A program made the translations under genes and the position numbers. A stretch of DNA of 64,000 nucleotides, taken from the NCBI GenBank assembly GCA_023428135.1, contig JAEYZG010000045.1, forward strand, positions 141,741 through 205,740. Reading direction: 5' to 3'. This document shows positions 1 to 7,511 of the stretch, piece after piece. Below the pieces are notes generated by a model, which was given only the letters and a program-made list of their open reading frames with translations, was not told where the DNA came from and ran no database searches. Numbering within the stretch: the first letter of the stretch is position 1; every line of letters starts with the position of its first letter. The DNA is from Bacteroidota bacterium. Lineage in GTDB: Bacteria > Bacteroidota > Bacteroidia > Cytophagales > Cytophagaceae.

Positions 1-778
1 ATATACTGAACTGAATGTCATCAATCAGGAGATTGTTTCTTTGGCAAATGAGCCTGATATATATTTTCATATTGAAAAAATAAAAAAACTCCAGGAGATA
101 TATCCGCATCTGAAACACTCCCCTAATATCATCTGTGTTATAGATATCTTAACTCAGGAATATCTTTTTGTAAGTGACAATATCCTTGCTATTCTTGGCC
201 ATGAACCTTGCGATATATATAAAGAAGGTTTCAGAAAGACATTCTCTTTATTTGCGCCCAATCAGCTTCAAATTATACTAGACAAGATATTTCCTACCAT
301 GTTTAAGTTTTTTAAACAGCATAAACAATCGGGAACACTAATGGATCTGAAAATCTCATTTTCTGCATTAATGAGTCATAAAGATGGCTCTCAAAGATGG
401 TATCTGAATCAGATCACTGTTGTGAGACTAAATGAAGATAACAATCCGCACTGGCTATTAAAACAGGTAACAGATATTCATGATTTTAAAAACGATAATT
501 TTATAACCTTTGTAATCGCCCAAAAAAACCAAAATGGTATTTATCGCAACATATATAAAGAATCCTTTTTATGTGATGAGGAATCTACCAACCTAACAGA
601 AAGAGAAATTGAAATTCTACACCTCATGAGCCAGGGATTTTCAAGCAGAGAGATCGCAGAAGCTCTTTTTATCAGTCTGCACACCGTATACAAGCACAGA
701 AAAAATATGTTAAAAAAAATGGATGTAAAAAGATCCGGAGACTTGATGAAAGCTGCAATGAAAGCAGGATTAATATAA
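1..778 (+). CDS. PAS-LuxR transcriptional regulator, 5' end outside window
   Basis: The frame is open from base 2 and the only start-like codon near the edge is a TTG at 41, so this is probably the C-terminal part of a longer gene. The N-terminal half (SPNIICVIDI, then EYLFVSDNI and ILGHEP) resembles a PAS sensor fold. The last 65 residues form a LuxR/GerE helix-turn-helix: LTEREIEILHLMSQG, then IAEALFISLHTVYKHRKNM. There is no receiver or kinase domain, so the protein probably senses a ligand directly and binds DNA. It aligns along its length with the next gene, so the two are paralogues. The ligand and targets are unknown. The regulator assignment is firm; the missing N-terminus is inferred. 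Confidence 0.85.
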   Translation, partial: YTELNVINQEIVSLANEPDIYFHIEKIKKLQEIYPHLKHSPNIICVIDILTQEYLFVSDNILAILGHEPCDIYKEGFRKTFSLFAPNQLQIILDKIFPTMFKFFKQHKQSGTLMDLKISFSALMSHKDGSQRWYLNQITVVRLNEDNNPHWLLKQVTDIHDFKNDNFITFVIAQKNQNGIYRNIYKESFLCDEESTNLTEREIEILHLMSQGFSSREIAEALFISLHTVYKHRKNMLKKMDVKRSGDLMKAAMKAGLI

Positions 779-911
779 ACATCCCATGAGCAATACTAAT
801 CCTTCGACCAAAGTATCAATTTTTAAATTTAACTAATTGATCAAACCTATTTAATACAATAATTACAAATTCCTTCTTTCCTTTTATTAAAGAATAGTCT
901 AATGTCTTTTC

Positions 912-949
912 TTTAATAAAACCATAAAAAATAACCAATATTGGTAATT
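912..949 (+). promoter_or_regulatory. Conserved promoter-like element, copy 1
   Basis: TTTAATAAA, then CATAAAA, then the palindrome ACCAATATTGGT (934-945) followed by AATT. A near copy lies at 38612-38648 just upstream of the DUF1275 gene, and 14 of the last 16 bases match. Both copies also have CTTTCCTTTTATT upstream. Repetition at unrelated loci suggests a shared regulator; its identity is unknown. Confidence 0.4.
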
Positions 950-1101
950 GCCCACTTCATTAAACCTTTCTAATATTGTCTTATTAATTTTTACTCAAAA
1001 AATATTTATCCGATCGACAATCGGCCATAAGCTTAAGATTATAGCAAATATTGAATTAATTCTTTCAAATCATTTTTTTATATTTTTTTTGCCTTAGAGA
1101 G

Positions 1102-1131
1102 GCTGTCTCAGAATTTGAGGCAGCTTTTTTT
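1102..1131 (+). terminator. Intrinsic terminator hairpin
   Basis: GCTGTCTCA (1102-1110) pairs with TGAGGCAGC (1116-1124), with one G-U pair and a 5-base loop, followed by a run of T. It faces the plus strand and lies about 250 bases before the second LuxR gene. Confidence 0.7.
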
Positions 1132-1378
1132 ATGATGTAATTTCTTTTATAGCAATTCTGGGTAGGATTGTATTCTTTATACTATCTTTCAATTAGATCA
1201 TTATAAATTCTTTTTTTTCCATTTCTTTTCAATATTCAATCTAATTATCCGTCCAGTCATTTCTATTTTTTTAAAATACTTAAAAATAGGTATATTTACT
1301 CGCACAATGCATTTTCTAAGGTTGCATTTTTTAAATATAGTTATAAAATAATTTGTTAAATTTTTGATAACATTTTTT

Positions 1379-2188
1379 ATGAAAAGTATCCAGCCAATTC
1401 AGACTAATCTAGAATATTACAGACAAGCAAGTAAAGCAATCTGGAAATATGTCCCTATAGATATTATTCAATTTAAGACAAATGACAAACCGACAAATTT
1501 ACCTCAGTTTCGATCACTTACTGCTTTATTCCCAAGTGTGGTATGTGCTATAGACATAATTTCTAAAGAATATCTTTATGTAAGCAATAATATAGCAAGT
1601 ACACTTGGATATTCCCCAGAGGAATTTTACTCAGAGGGCTTTCTTAAAACTATCAAACTTTTTCCTTTATCGCAGTTGGAAATTGTCCTTGAAAAAATCT
1701 TCCCCTTGATGTTTGAAACACTTGAAAAATATAGTACTACTGACAATGTTGAAGATATAAAAATTTCATATTGCACTTTGATTAATCACAAGGATGGTCA
1801 TCAGCATTGGTTTCTGCATCAAATAACTGTTTTAGTAAAAGATGAAAATAATAAAGCCCATATCTTAATTAAACAGGTAACAGATATTAATCATTATAAA
1901 ACTGATGACAATATAATTTTTACTATAGATAAGAAAGATGCTCATGGGGTTTATCATAATGTCTTTAAAAAATCTTTTCTATCCAAAGACGTAGAGCATG
2001 CTCTTTCGGAAAGAGAAATTGAAGTGCTTCATTTAATGGGTCAAGGGTATACCAGCAAAGAAATTGCAGATTCTTTATTTGTAAGTGAACATACCATTTA
2101 TAAGCATAGAAAAAATATGCTTAAGAAGATGAATGTGAAAAGATCTGGTGATTTATTAAAGAAAGCCATGGCCTCAGGAATTATATAG
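1379..2188 (+). CDS. PAS-LuxR transcriptional regulator
   Basis: 269 residues from the ATG at 1379. An in-frame TTG at 1364 would add five residues but is a poorer start. The middle of the protein (VVCAIDIISKEYLYVSNNI, then TLGYSPEEFY) looks like a PAS domain. The C-terminal 65 residues are a LuxR helix-turn-helix (LSEREIEVLHLMGQG, then SEHTIYKHRKNMLKKM). It matches the truncated gene at the left edge throughout, and the HTH recognition regions are nearly the same, so the two may bind similar DNA and differ in the signal sensed. No receiver domain or partner kinase is nearby. The genes are separated by 600 bases including a terminator, so they are probably transcribed separately. Confidence 0.87.
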   Translation: MKSIQPIQTNLEYYRQASKAIWKYVPIDIIQFKTNDKPTNLPQFRSLTALFPSVVCAIDIISKEYLYVSNNIASTLGYSPEEFYSEGFLKTIKLFPLSQLEIVLEKIFPLMFETLEKYSTTDNVEDIKISYCTLINHKDGHQHWFLHQITVLVKDENNKAHILIKQVTDINHYKTDDNIIFTIDKKDAHGVYHNVFKKSFLSKDVEHALSEREIEVLHLMGQGYTSKEIADSLFVSEHTIYKHRKNMLKKMNVKRSGDLLKKAMASGII

Positions 2189-2398
2189 ATTAATAATAGT
2201 TCTTACAGTTTTTCTCTCAGTTAAGAGATAAACATATAATAAACATCTATAATAAGTTTATATATAATTCTTATTCCTAGGCTCTTTATGATTACAAAAG
2301 ATGCTTATCATATATTTACATCTTTTCTATTTTTTTGAATTTGATTTTTCAAAACTCTTGATTTAATTTTAAATTCTTAAAACTATATTTTACAAAAA

Positions 2399-2935
2399 AT
2401 GGAAAGAATACTTGGCGTTGGTTCCAGAGTTAATCACAATAGATTCGGCGAAGGAATAGTTGCCGGCACAAAACTGGGAAATTACAGGATCAGCTTTTTT
2501 GGAAAAGGAATTATTGAAATCCCAAAAGACTCTGAAGAAATAGAAATACTGGAGTTGCTTGCTCCTGAAGAACGAATGATCAGCACTGATGATGTTGAGA
2601 CTACATTGATTGACATTCTAAGAAAATGGTCCGATCTGTCTGAGGTAGTACATATTGCAGACAAATGGAAAAAAGGCACATTGGTTATAAAATCTTATGA
2701 TGATTCGGTAAAGCCTAAGGAAGTACCTCTTGACACCTTCTTTCACAAAATCGTCATGCTAAGAGACAGATTAAGAGTTCTGGAACAAAAAATTAATGCA
2801 CACCCTGTCATGACAGATAGTGAAAAGGTAGATATGCAACAGTACATCACTCGCATCTATGGATCTTTAACAACATTCAATGTATTATTTAAAAATTCAT
2901 CACAGGTGTTTGTTGGAGAGAAAGGAAAAGAATAA
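2399..2935 (+). CDS. Conserved hypothetical protein with N-terminal Tudor-like motif
   Basis: 178 residues starting with ATG. The first 40 residues (VGSRVNHNRFGEGIV, then FGKGIIEIP) resemble the small SH3/Tudor-like beta domain found at the C-terminus of UvrD/PcrA helicases and in some CarD-like proteins. The remainder is charged and mostly helical. There is no signal peptide or membrane segment, so it is probably cytoplasmic. It stands alone, with 210 bases before it and a bidirectional terminator after it. I recognise it only as the kind of conserved protein found across Bacteroidota; an interaction with nucleic acid or RNA polymerase is a guess from the Tudor-like start. Confidence 0.75.
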   Translation: MERILGVGSRVNHNRFGEGIVAGTKLGNYRISFFGKGIIEIPKDSEEIEILELLAPEERMISTDDVETTLIDILRKWSDLSEVVHIADKWKKGTLVIKSYDDSVKPKEVPLDTFFHKIVMLRDRLRVLEQKINAHPVMTDSEKVDMQQYITRIYGSLTTFNVLFKNSSQVFVGEKGKE

Positions 2936-2981
2936 TAAAAACAGACACCTACCCTATTAAATTTCACCATATCTTTTATAT

Positions 2982-3018
2982 AAAAATGCGGACCATGCCT
3001 AGCATGATCCGCATTTTT
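2982..3018. terminator. Bidirectional terminator
   Basis: AAAAATGCGGACCATG and CATGATCCGCATTTTT pair with a single mismatch around a 5-base loop. The A and T ends serve both convergent neighbours, the hypothetical gene (plus) and the cellulase (minus). Confidence 0.85.
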
Positions 3019-3036
3019 ATATGGGACTAATAATTT

Positions 3037-6000
3037 TTACTTTATCTTAATCATCCTTACTGCCTCCTTTTTACCTGAAGCATAGATTACTTTTAAAATA
3101 TATGCCCCCTGCTCCAGATCTCCTCCCAGAATAATTTCTCGTCCTCCAGAAACTCTTCCTTCTGAAAGAATCTCTTCTCCCAGAAGATTTATAACCGAAT
3201 AACTTTCGATGTCTTCATTTACCACAAATTTGAAATCAGCATTACTAGGATTAGGACATAGTTTCAACTGTGACGACGATGATCCCGAATGAATTCCGGA
3301 TACAACCGGAGCTACATTAATTGTCACAGGAACTGACGGCATCTTTGCTCCATTGTCATCTGTTGCTACTGCAATAATTGTATAAATACCATCTCCCGGA
3401 TCTAACCATGTAAATTCATATGGAGCATTAACTGCAGTACCTAAGAGTTTACTTCCGATGTAAAATTCAACTTTTGACAACTGTCCGTCTACGTCTGAAG
3501 CGTCTGCTGTTAAAATTATATCTTCCGAAGCTGGTAGTATAGCGTTATTTCTCGGAGATGTGATTTTTACCGCTGGTGGCTGGTTTGTTACACCCGTCAA
3601 TAGTAACGGAGATGATACTGTCACTCCTCCATGGCTATCTGTGACCTTAACAGTAATGCTATATGAGCCCGCTCCTGGTACAGTCCAGTTAATATTAAAA
3701 GGAGCCATAGTGGAAGTTCCTATTAAAACTGTTCCATTATAGTAATCAACCTTTGTTACACTTCCATCAGGATCACTTACAGAAATGTCAAAATTAACAG
3801 ATGAACCGATTTTAATTGAACTGTTGTTTAGTGGAGCATTTATCACTACAACCGGAGGTTGATTTTCATTCACTGTAAATGATACTGCTGAACTAGTTGT
3901 CGTTCCTCCATTATCATCTGTTGCTTTGGCCGTAATAGAATATGTACCGACAGTCAGATCAGACATTGTATAGCTATACGGGGCGACAAGATCGGTTGCT
4001 ATCAGTACAGCTCCTGAGTAAAATTCCACTTTAGTAACTGAACCATCTGAATCTATAGCATCAACATTTAATACAACAGAAGCCGGAGCTACAAACGCTG
4101 CATTGTTTGCAGGTGATGTTATGGTAACCAAAGGTGGCTGATTTACTTTCAATAAAACAGGAGAAGAAATTGTTACCCCACCTTTATCATCAGTAGCTTT
4201 AGCTGTAATGGTGTAACTTCCGGCATGTACAGGAGTCCAAGTGAAACTATATGGAGCTGTCAAATCAGACCCAAACAAAGTCGATCCGTTATAAAACTCA
4301 ACTTTTGAAATTATTCCATCCGCATCAGAAGCATCGACGGTAATAGTAATATCCGCTGGAGATAAAAAGGATGCATTATTAAGAGGAGAGGTAATTGAAA
4401 TCAGAGGATCCTGATTCACAACAAGAGTTATAGCTGAAGAGGTTGAAACTCCCCCTTTATCATCTGTAGCTTTTGCAGTTAAAGTATAAGTGCCTGCTGT
4501 AAGACTTGGTATAGTATAAGTATAAGGTGATGTAATATCACTTCCAAGTAATGTGGCTCCATTATAAAACTCAACCTTAACTACAGATCCATCAGTATCA
4601 GCGGCAGAAGCTGTCAACAAAACATTTGAAGCCGGAGCCTGAAGAACTGTATTATTTGCAGGGGTCGTCAATGCAACAGATGGAAGTTTATTAGCATTCA
4701 CAACAACTGTAACAGGCGCACTTTCCGTTGATGCTCCGCTATTGTCTGTTGCTTTTACAGTAATCGTATATGTACCTTCAGCAACATTATTCCAGTTGAA
4801 AGAATATGGAGACGTTGCATCGCTTCCTAATAAAGTGCTTCCACTATAAAACTCAACCTTGGAAATATTGCCATCTGGATCAGTTGCATTTGCAGTGATT
4901 GTAAATGATGCTGCTGCAACATAAGCAGTATTATTTGCAGGAGCTGTAATATTTACTATTGGAGCTTTATTACCAGCAGCTATGTCAACATAATTAAGGT
5001 TTATCTCATCGGAATCGAAAACGATCTTCATGATTTGTTTTCCGGCAGTTAAAGAAATTGCAGGAACGGTAACTGTTTGCCAAGCCTGAAAATCACCTGT
5101 ATTTGGAACCTTAATCACGCCCGTAACATTTACACCATTCATTTCAATATGCATGGTCTTACCAGCAGCAGTAGCGGCCACTCTTACTTTAAAATCGTAT
5201 TTTCCAGTCTCTGACACATCCACAGAATACTCCAGCCATTCACCTTCAACTGTCCAACCGATATTATATCCTCCCCCCACATCAGTTGATGCTTCAATAT
5301 CAACATCGTCTGTTCTGAAAGCCTCCCCCCTGTTACCTTCATCAGAATCAAAATATCCAAGGCCACTTCCTCCCAGATCATAATTTTCAGCTTCTATTCT
5401 TCCAGGAATAGGCCAAGCTTTACCGCCATATGGAGATTGAGGAACTGTTACAGTAATCTTTACAGCAGTCGAGGTACCAATACCTCCTTTGTCATCAGTC
5501 GCCTTTGCAGTGACTGTATAAGTTCCAGCAGCAACTGCTGGCCAGGTGTATGTATAAGGAGAAGTAGTTGCTGAGCCTAACAATGTGGTTCCATTATAAA
5601 ATTCTACTTTACTGACCGTGCCATCAGCATCTGCAGCACTAGCAGTAAGTATTATATTTGTACCTCCTTCAAAAGTAGCATTGTTTTGCGGAGCTGTGAT
5701 TGAAACTGTTGGAACTTTGTTTGGAATTACAACGACAGTGATTGCCGCTGAAGTAGTTGTTGCTCCACCATTATCCGTAGCTTTAGCTGTAATGCTATAG
5801 GTTCCAGCAACTACTCCTGTCCAGGTATAAGAATAAGGAGATGTAGTTGAGGCTCCAATCAATGTGGTTCCGTTATAAAATTCCACTTTGCTGATTACCC
5901 CATCTTCATCTGCAGCATTTGCAGTGAGTGAAATACTTGCTCCGGCTGCAAAAGAAGCATTATTTGCAGGTGCGGTAATTGAAACTGTCGGCGCAGTATT

Positions 6001-6999
6001 TACGACACAGGAAATAAAATTGTCAGCAACTGATAATTTAGTTTTCATATATGCTCCTGATGTGGAAAGATCATTCCAGGCATCCGCATCACAGGCTCCA
6101 GGCTTAAGAGCTGCTGAAGCTTCCGCTTTATCACAATAACTCCAGTTGATCCAGCTTATTTTCTTTGAATTCATCCAACTGATCCAGTTATCGAATTCGG
6201 AAAGGTAAGGACCACCGTTACCACTTGCATCAGAAGAACCACACTCAGTTACAAAAAGCGCTTTTCCCTTTGCGATGGCAGCATCTCCTTTTTGTCTTAA
6301 AGACGCACCGTGCGTACCACTATAAAAATGTAGTGAATACATCAGGTTTTCATAGTTTAAAGGATCATTGGCTGCAATGTCAACATCCTGACTCCAGTTT
6401 GGAGTACCTACAATTATAATTGTACTTGGATCAATTGCTCTGATTACAGGAATCACCGCATTTGCATATGTCTTTACTGTAGACCAGCTGACACCATTTG
6501 GTTCATTACAGATTTCAAACAACACGTGTTTTTTTCCACCATGTTTAGTTGCCATATAAGCCCAAAAATCTTTGGCTTCGGTAAGATTAGCATTCGGATC
6601 GCCAGGAGTCAGCACATGCCAGTCAATCATACAATAGATACCTCTTTTCTCACATTCATCTACCCAGGTATCTATATATGTTTTCCAGTAAGAAGGGTCT
6701 GTTATATAACCCTCTTCTCGCACATACATGGCCAGACGAAAGATATCTATTCCCCAGTTGTTGGCAAGCTCGTCGAGTGCGGAAGTCTTCATACAATTAG
6801 CAAACCATTGCATACCATGCGAACTGAAGCCTTTAAGTTGTACAGGATTTCCGCATTCGTTTGTCAATTGAGATCCAACCACCTTTAGTTTACCATTCAT
6901 CGCCACAGGCGATCCTGCAGGAACTTGAGCAAAGCTATTCTGCCAGCAAAAAAATAATATTAGAAAAGCGATATTTCTAATGAAGGAGAAGTGCTTCAT
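3037..6999 (-). CDS. Secreted multidomain GH5 endoglucanase with CBM6, Ig-like modules and T9SS signal
   Basis: 1320 residues. A signal peptide (cut after NSFA, about residue 24) is followed by a GH5 catalytic domain at about 40-325. The acid/base Glu166 lies in FEICNEPNG and the nucleophile Glu252 in FVTECGSSD; His128, His224-Tyr226 and Trp286 are other typical GH5 positions. Two Ig-like modules (334-518) precede a CBM6 (about 519-670, RIEAENYDLGGSG), and six more Ig-like modules follow (671-1225). The end is a T9SS type A sorting domain (LCPNPSNADF to the terminal IK). It should hydrolyse beta-1,4-glucan, most likely cellulose, at the cell surface or outside. The catalytic domain looks closest to subfamily GH5_2. 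It is a single gene with terminators nearby. Substrate is inferred from family; mannan or mixed-linkage glucan remain possible. Confidence 0.94.
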   Translation of the reverse strand: MKHFSFIRNIAFLILFFCWQNSFAQVPAGSPVAMNGKLKVVGSQLTNECGNPVQLKGFSSHGMQWFANCMKTSALDELANNWGIDIFRLAMYVREEGYITDPSYWKTYIDTWVDECEKRGIYCMIDWHVLTPGDPNANLTEAKDFWAYMATKHGGKKHVLFEICNEPNGVSWSTVKTYANAVIPVIRAIDPSTIIIVGTPNWSQDVDIAANDPLNYENLMYSLHFYSGTHGASLRQKGDAAIAKGKALFVTECGSSDASGNGGPYLSEFDNWISWMNSKKISWINWSYCDKAEASAALKPGACDADAWNDLSTSGAYMKTKLSVADNFISCVVNTAPTVSITAPANNASFAAGASISLTANAADEDGVISKVEFYNGTTLIGASTTSPYSYTWTGVVAGTYSITAKATDNGGATTTSAAITVVVIPNKVPTVSITAPQNNATFEGGTNIILTASAADADGTVSKVEFYNGTTLLGSATTSPYTYTWPAVAAGTYTVTAKATDDKGGIGTSTAVKITVTVPQSPYGGKAWPIPGRIEAENYDLGGSGLGYFDSDEGNRGEAFRTDDVDIEASTDVGGGYNIGWTVEGEWLEYSVDVSETGKYDFKVRVAATAAGKTMHIEMNGVNVTGVIKVPNTGDFQAWQTVTVPAISLTAGKQIMKIVFDSDEINLNYVDIAAGNKAPIVNITAPANNTAYVAAASFTITANATDPDGNISKVEFYSGSTLLGSDATSPYSFNWNNVAEGTYTITVKATDNSGASTESAPVTVVVNANKLPSVALTTPANNTVLQAPASNVLLTASAADTDGSVVKVEFYNGATLLGSDITSPYTYTIPSLTAGTYTLTAKATDDKGGVSTSSAITLVVNQDPLISITSPLNNASFLSPADITITVDASDADGIISKVEFYNGSTLFGSDLTAPYSFTWTPVHAGSYTITAKATDDKGGVTISSPVLLKVNQPPLVTITSPANNAAFVAPASVVLNVDAIDSDGSVTKVEFYSGAVLIATDLVAPYSYTMSDLTVGTYSITAKATDDNGGTTTSSAVSFTVNENQPPVVVINAPLNNSSIKIGSSVNFDISVSDPDGSVTKVDYYNGTVLIGTSTMAPFNINWTVPGAGSYSITVKVTDSHGGVTVSSPLLLTGVTNQPPAVKITSPRNNAILPASEDIILTADASDVDGQLSKVEFYIGSKLLGTAVNAPYEFTWLDPGDGIYTIIAVATDDNGAKMPSVPVTINVAPVVSGIHSGSSSSQLKLCPNPSNADFKFVVNEDIESYSVINLLGEEILSEGRVSGGREIILGGDLEQGAYILKVIYASGKKEAVRMIKIK
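3321..6000 (-). repeat. Eight Ig-like modules flanking CBM6 in the GH5 cellulase
   Basis: Eight modules of about 90 residues share the pattern P-x-V-x-I-x-x-P-x-N-N, then ADxDGxxxKVEFYNG, then SPYxxxW, GTYxITAKATD and GG. Two precede the CBM6 (nucleotides about 5445-6000) and six follow it (about 3321-4990). They resemble the Big_7 family. Such modules usually act as spacers between catalytic domain, binding domain and cell surface. Confidence 0.85.
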
Positions 7000-7511
7000 A
7001 AATTGAATGTTTTTAATTTTAATTTGTAAAATTTCCAGATTTAAAACTACAAATGCAATTATTGTTTATTTTATTCGACAAAAAAATTGAATCCTTCAAG
7101 CATAATATATGATTATACAAAGAAAAAATACAATATAAAAATGATAAAGCTAAATGATGCTAAACATCTTATATTTCAAATTGAATAAAAAATATTAACA
7201 CAATACAAACAGCAAAAAAAATATGAAATAATGTAACTTTTCGATTAATGGTGCTTTTATCACTATCTTTCATTAGCAGGAGTTGCCAATATTGATCAAC
7301 GCGTTAATATCGTCTACCCTCTGTGGTGACAATAAAAATCCAAATTCAAACACCAGAAAGAAATTTTATAGGGTGACAGACAAGATTAGATTAAACATTT
7401 CCATTGACCTCCAGTTTTTGAATTAAAGAGGTTAATACAGAGTACAAAAGATGACTTGTCCGGAGATTAAGAATCCGGTGATTCTTTTCCGGACAAGTTC
7501 ACTAAAAGGGT
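7000..7511. other. 512-base intergenic region between the GH5 and GH63 genes
   Basis: No gene visible. It should hold the promoter of the cellulase (minus strand), but I found no clear TAnnTTTG box. The left end carries a long nested hairpin (7454-7498) serving the glucosidase gene. Confidence 0.6.
7454..7498 (-). terminator. Nested hairpin downstream of the GH63 gene
   Basis: The outer stem ACTTGTCCGGA (7454-7464) pairs with 7488-7498. An inner perfect stem AAGAATC/GATTCTT (7469-7486) has a CGGT loop. It starts 14 bases past the glucosidase stop. The T tract beyond it is short, so termination is likely but RNA stabilisation is possible. Confidence 0.6.

Larger units (their letters stand above)
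779..1378. other. 600-base intergenic region between two LuxR paralogues
   Basis: No credible protein gene. It holds a promoter-like element (912-949), a weak CCGAT/ATCGG inverted repeat (1010-1024) and a terminator hairpin (1102-1131). The remainder is T-rich sequence leading to the second LuxR gene. The order element, about 150 bases, terminator would also suit a small RNA or an attenuated leader, which I cannot prove. Confidence 0.6.

Noticed and set aside
1010..1024. Hairpin CCGAT/ATCGG as a regulatory site
   Set aside because: Only five base pairs, which is expected by chance in a region of this length.
3321..6000. CRISPR-like periodicity
   Set aside because: The spacing is about 270 bases and follows protein modules that differ from each other; no short identical repeats with unique spacers.
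5153..6139. Plus-strand open frames inside the GH5 gene
   Set aside because: They mirror the repetitive, stop-poor coding of the Ig-like modules on the minus strand and have no protein features of their own.
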